Positions 61,395-64,000 of a stretch of 64,000 nucleotides of DNA are shown here, in pieces. The notes under the pieces are model-generated. The model was not told the DNA's origin, did not search any database, and worked only from the letters and a program-made list of their open reading frames with translations. This DNA is from Lampris incognitus. Lineage: Eukaryota > Chordata > Actinopteri > Lampriformes > Lampridae. Position 1 is the stretch's first letter. Each line of letters opens with the position of its first letter. A program made the position numbers and the translations under genes. The DNA is taken from the NCBI RefSeq assembly GCF_029633865.1, contig NC_079217.1, forward strand, positions 59,689,578 through 59,753,577. Reading direction: 5' to 3'.

Positions 61395-61700
61395 TGGGGC
61401 AGCACAGTGGCCAAATGGTCAGCACTGTTGCCTCACAGCAACAAGGTCCTGGATTCGAACCCCAGGCTGTCTCGGGTCCGTTCTGTGTGGAGTTTGCATG
61501 TTCTCCCCATGACTGCGCGGGTTTCCTCTAGGTGCTCCGGTGTCCTCCCACCATCCAAGAGACATGCATGTTAGGATTAATACTCCTGCCTGTGCACCTG
61601 AGCAAGGCAATAGGAAAAAGACCTGGAGTTGGTCCCCGGGTGCTGCAGCTGCCCACTGCTCCTATACAATAGGATGGGTTAAATGCAGAAAACAAATTTA
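61395..61700 (+). mobile_element. DANA/mermaid-like tRNA SINE, plus copy
   Basis: GGGGCAGCACAGTGGCCAAA (box A region), GGATTCGAACCCC (box B), then GTTTGCATGTTCTCCCCATG and GCACCTGAGCAAGGCAATA, ending GATGGGTTAAATGCAGAAAA. Confidence 0.8.
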
Positions 61701-62394
61701 ATTGCTAGCATGGTAGCTGGAAATGTAGTTAGGTGGATGAGGTGGAATTTCATGTGACTGATGTTTCATGTATACTGCAGTGCTGTATTTAAAGGAAAGA
61801 GATTGTGGTTATTGTCAAGCCTTATTTCCCGAATGGTTGATATCCTCAAATCTAGTAATGTGCTAGTGGAGTACATTAAGGAATTATTTGGTTGTGGGAT
61901 CATATGCCTATGTGAAACCATGTACGGTTGGTTGTTTCCGTTTGTATTTTCAGATACCACACACATCTATATACTTTGTACCCCTCTCCAAGTGCCAAGA
62001 TAAAGTTTGCAAGCTATTATCTGCTTCCATGTCCACTCCTTAATCTGAGTCCCACTGTGGATGGATATCCACCTATAACACCAGGTGCTCACACCCAGTT
62101 TAACAAGTATATTTACAATAACAGTATACGACACCCTCTATCCTTGGACCCAAAACCCGAATGAGGGAAAAACTCCAGAATAAAAACTTTATCAAGCAAT
62201 ATAGTGTTATCTGATGTAATTAATATGAGTTTTATGAGGCAATGTATTTACTTTGCTCACTGGGCGTCACTGAGTGTGGCCAAGTCCTCCTAGGTGTAAA
62301 CTAAGGTTCAGATAACGGTGGTTACATGACAGTGGAAGCACAGTTTTTGATCGTTTCCAAACTGTCGCCTTGTGGACATTTTGTTTGAAAATGG
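61701..62394. other. Intergenic or intronic, nothing recognised
   Basis: AT-rich without recognisable coding or element ends. Confidence 0.35.
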
Positions 62395-62475
62395 ACATTG
62401 GATTCTTGGACAATTCCCTGGGCGCTGCACACCGCTCCTAGCTACACAGCTAGGATGGGTTATACGCAGAGAAAG
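62395..62475 (+). mobile_element. DANA/mermaid-like SINE 3' tail fragment
   Basis: CCTGGGCGCTGCACACCGCT and GATGGGTTATACGCAGAGAA match the 3' part of the plus copy at 61,640-61,695. Confidence 0.55.
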
Positions 62476-62734
62476 AATTGCCCCACGGGGGTTAATAAAG
62501 TAGTAAAATAAACAAACAACCAAATAAATAAATAAAAACAATGTGGATTCTTGTCTTTTCATATTAATGGACATTATTGGCGAGCAATAAAAACACTGAA
62601 CCGAGCTTATTGCATTTCACCTTCTGGACAGTGGTTTATTTACACAAGTACACTAGGCTACACGTCAACTAGGCTATATTCTGTCATCACAGCCCCTCAG
62701 TGGCTTGTTAATTTTTTTGAAAACCACTACATCA

Positions 62735-63410
62735 GACATAGGTAACTGGCAGCCAGCGAGCTGCATTCGGCCCCCATCCTGACTCAGTATTGCCCGCGGG
62801 CCAATTTCCAAATATCAATAAATTGTTGGTTTCACAGACGTCGGAAGCAAGCAGGCCATTTGACGACATTTGAAAAAGAACACAATTGTAATTATACTGT
62901 CCACTGATAGAGGGCGCTCCCTCGAAACACAAGAGGCCTGTAGCCAAGCAACTGCTTTCACGTGGTCTCATCTTGGTCACGGTGGGCCGCTTCCACAACG
63001 ACACGCGGCGAGGACAGACACGAGCAGCAAAAAAGAAACCTTGCCCAAGAGAACCGAGTCTTCCAGGCAAGATGGGAAACAGAACATCTTTTACAGAATT
63101 CAAAGGCAAACCATCTGGAAACCAAGTCAGCCATGAAGGACTTCAATCTGAGTCACCACTACAATACCACACACAAAGACAAATATGCCATGTACACCGG
63201 GGGTGCCAGAGCCGCTATCATCGATGACCTCAAAAGGAAAATATACCGACAGCAGAGCCTTTTTACCAAAGCCACATCTACACAGGAGTCCTCTCTCAAG
63301 GCGTCTTATGCCGTTTCCCTTGAGCTTGCTGACGCAAAGAAACCCTTGTGAGATGGTGAAACAGTGAATCTATGTGCAGTAGAGATGGCTAAAGCTTTTG
63401 GAGATTGTTA
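62735..63410 (+). mobile_element. hAT (Charlie/GTF2IRD2-like) transposon fragment
   Basis: A GC-rich CCCGCGGGCC end-like region is near 62,794-62,803. From 63,026 the plus frame reads ENRVFQARWETEHLL, NLSHHYNTTHKDKY and RQQSLFTKATSTQESSLKAS, the N-terminal BED/hAT-like block of this transposase group. It continues after a stop to VEMAKAFGDC. Confidence 0.7.
62962..63351 (+). pseudogene. hAT transposase N-terminal fragment
   Basis: Open for 129 codons. The zinc-finger-like part has lost the usual paired Cys (a C-x2-C is expected after the RW motif), while the H-x4-H end (HHYNTTH) remains. The frame stops at 63,351 inside the conserved ADAKKPL block. Confidence 0.7.
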
Positions 63411-63880
63411 AGTGTTGTTATTTGATGGCGCCCTTACTCACTATATTACGGTACATTCGGATGTGACGTCGCCACGTTCTCAGTGTGCGACAACTAAGAC
63501 CAGCTGTATTTGCCTAAATAAATGTGCCTAACGTTAAAGGCTAAAGAGAAAACCGAGTCAAGCTTTGCTTATTCCCCATACAACAGAAGAAGATTGCGCA
63601 CCCCAGCTCAACAGGTTATGGGCCCGGGCAGAGGTGGACACAAGCTAGCATTTCGGAAGAAGTTTAATGCAAAGTATTACACAGAACTTCTACCTGCTGT
63701 GTGGATCAGCTTGGAGATAAGTGAGCATTTATATCACAGAGTTTCTTAATCTGTGTTTATATTCTCGGAAGAAGTTTTACGCGACGTATTATGCGTTAGC
63801 CAATGAAGCTAACAAGCTAGCTTAGCAGAGAAAAAGTATAGCAAGCTAGTAGGCCACGGTAAAATTAGCGCGTTAGCAAA
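63411..63880. other. Probable LTR/leader of the element entering at the right edge
   Basis: A repeat of GAAGAAGTTTWAYGCRAAGTATTA-like sequence (63,654 and 63,767) suggests a duplicated leader. A second LTR would be beyond the window. Confidence 0.3.
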
Positions 63881-64000
63881 ATGGCAAGCAGAGCAACAGG
63901 AGTCTTGGCACCGCAGCTTTGGTTCGACGGATCCGAAGATAAATATGAACTTTGGGAAACAAGATTCCTAGGCTGCTTACAAACTCTGAAGCTAAAAGAG
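63881..64000 (+). CDS. Start of an LTR-retrotransposon gag ORF, cut by window edge
   Basis: ATG at 63,881 opens MASRATGVLAPQLWFDGSED and continues YELWETRFLGCLQTLKLKE to the last base. The pattern FDG-x3-KYE-x-WE-x-FLG resembles gag N-termini of some fish LTR elements. It is open to the window end. Confidence 0.5.
   Translation, partial: MASRATGVLAPQLWFDGSEDKYELWETRFLGCLQTLKLKE

Overview
The window looks like teleost fish DNA. It carries one recognisable host gene, a glycosyltransferase family 92 (GT92) gene on the minus strand whose eight identified exons run from about 60,531 (5' side) down to 36,122 (stop codon). Nearly everything else is transposable-element sequence, often nested, plus long CA/GT, TA and CTGT microsatellites. 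Teleost indicators are the KDZ-type (Kyakuja-Dileera-Zisupton) DNA transposon, RTE and Rex1/CR1-like LINEs, BEL and Gypsy LTR elements, Penelope-like fragments, and several tRNA-headed SINEs. All calls are by eye, with no database search. No bacterial-type features, CRISPR, rRNA or free-standing tRNA gene is visible.

Layout, left end. 1-1,800 is the 5' part of an RTE-like LINE (minus) with an endonuclease ORF. 1,803-5,480 is a second, decayed LINE (minus). 5,600-6,640 is a cluster of GATG-tail fragments and a small LTR element with tRNA-like Pol III boxes in its LTR. 6,655-6,819 is a MITE. 7,159-9,658 is the 3' half of a Gypsy element (minus).

9,659-28,271 behaves as one large DNA element. 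Its two ends are long inverted repeats of about 1.1-1.2 kb, each carrying the same TATA box and the same two 5' exons. The left promoter faces a multi-exon KDZ transposase gene (10,245-17,172), now broken. The right promoter faces a scrambled region with a second nested palindrome (arms 21,565-22,903 and 25,444-26,790) and two inverted copies of a zinc-ribbon-like exon. A different Gypsy gag-protease fragment (minus) follows at 28,272-29,788, then tandem repeats.

31,133-35,856 is a full-length but defective Gypsy element with two LTRs. It is interrupted by a composite insertion of the same small LTR family seen at 6.3 kb. From 36,122 rightward lie the GT92 exons, their introns filled with SINEs (one interrupted by a roughly 1-kb inverted-repeat element holding telomere-like repeats), a BEL element (40,521-48,947) inserted in a SINE and itself holding a solo LTR (44,286-45,499), a Rex1/CR1-like 3' end, two Penelope GIY-YIG fragments with a hammerhead-ribozyme-like core, two LINE copies, and an hAT MITE with a perfect 8-bp target duplication. 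The right end (60.6-64 kb) holds DANA/mermaid-like SINE copies, an hAT transposase fragment and the start of an LTR-element gag ORF.

The most interesting items are the miniature LTR element with internal Pol III boxes, the KDZ element with promoter-bearing long inverted repeats and convergent genes, the hammerhead-like motif, and UG-repeat tracts placed a few bases after two splice donors of the GT92 gene.
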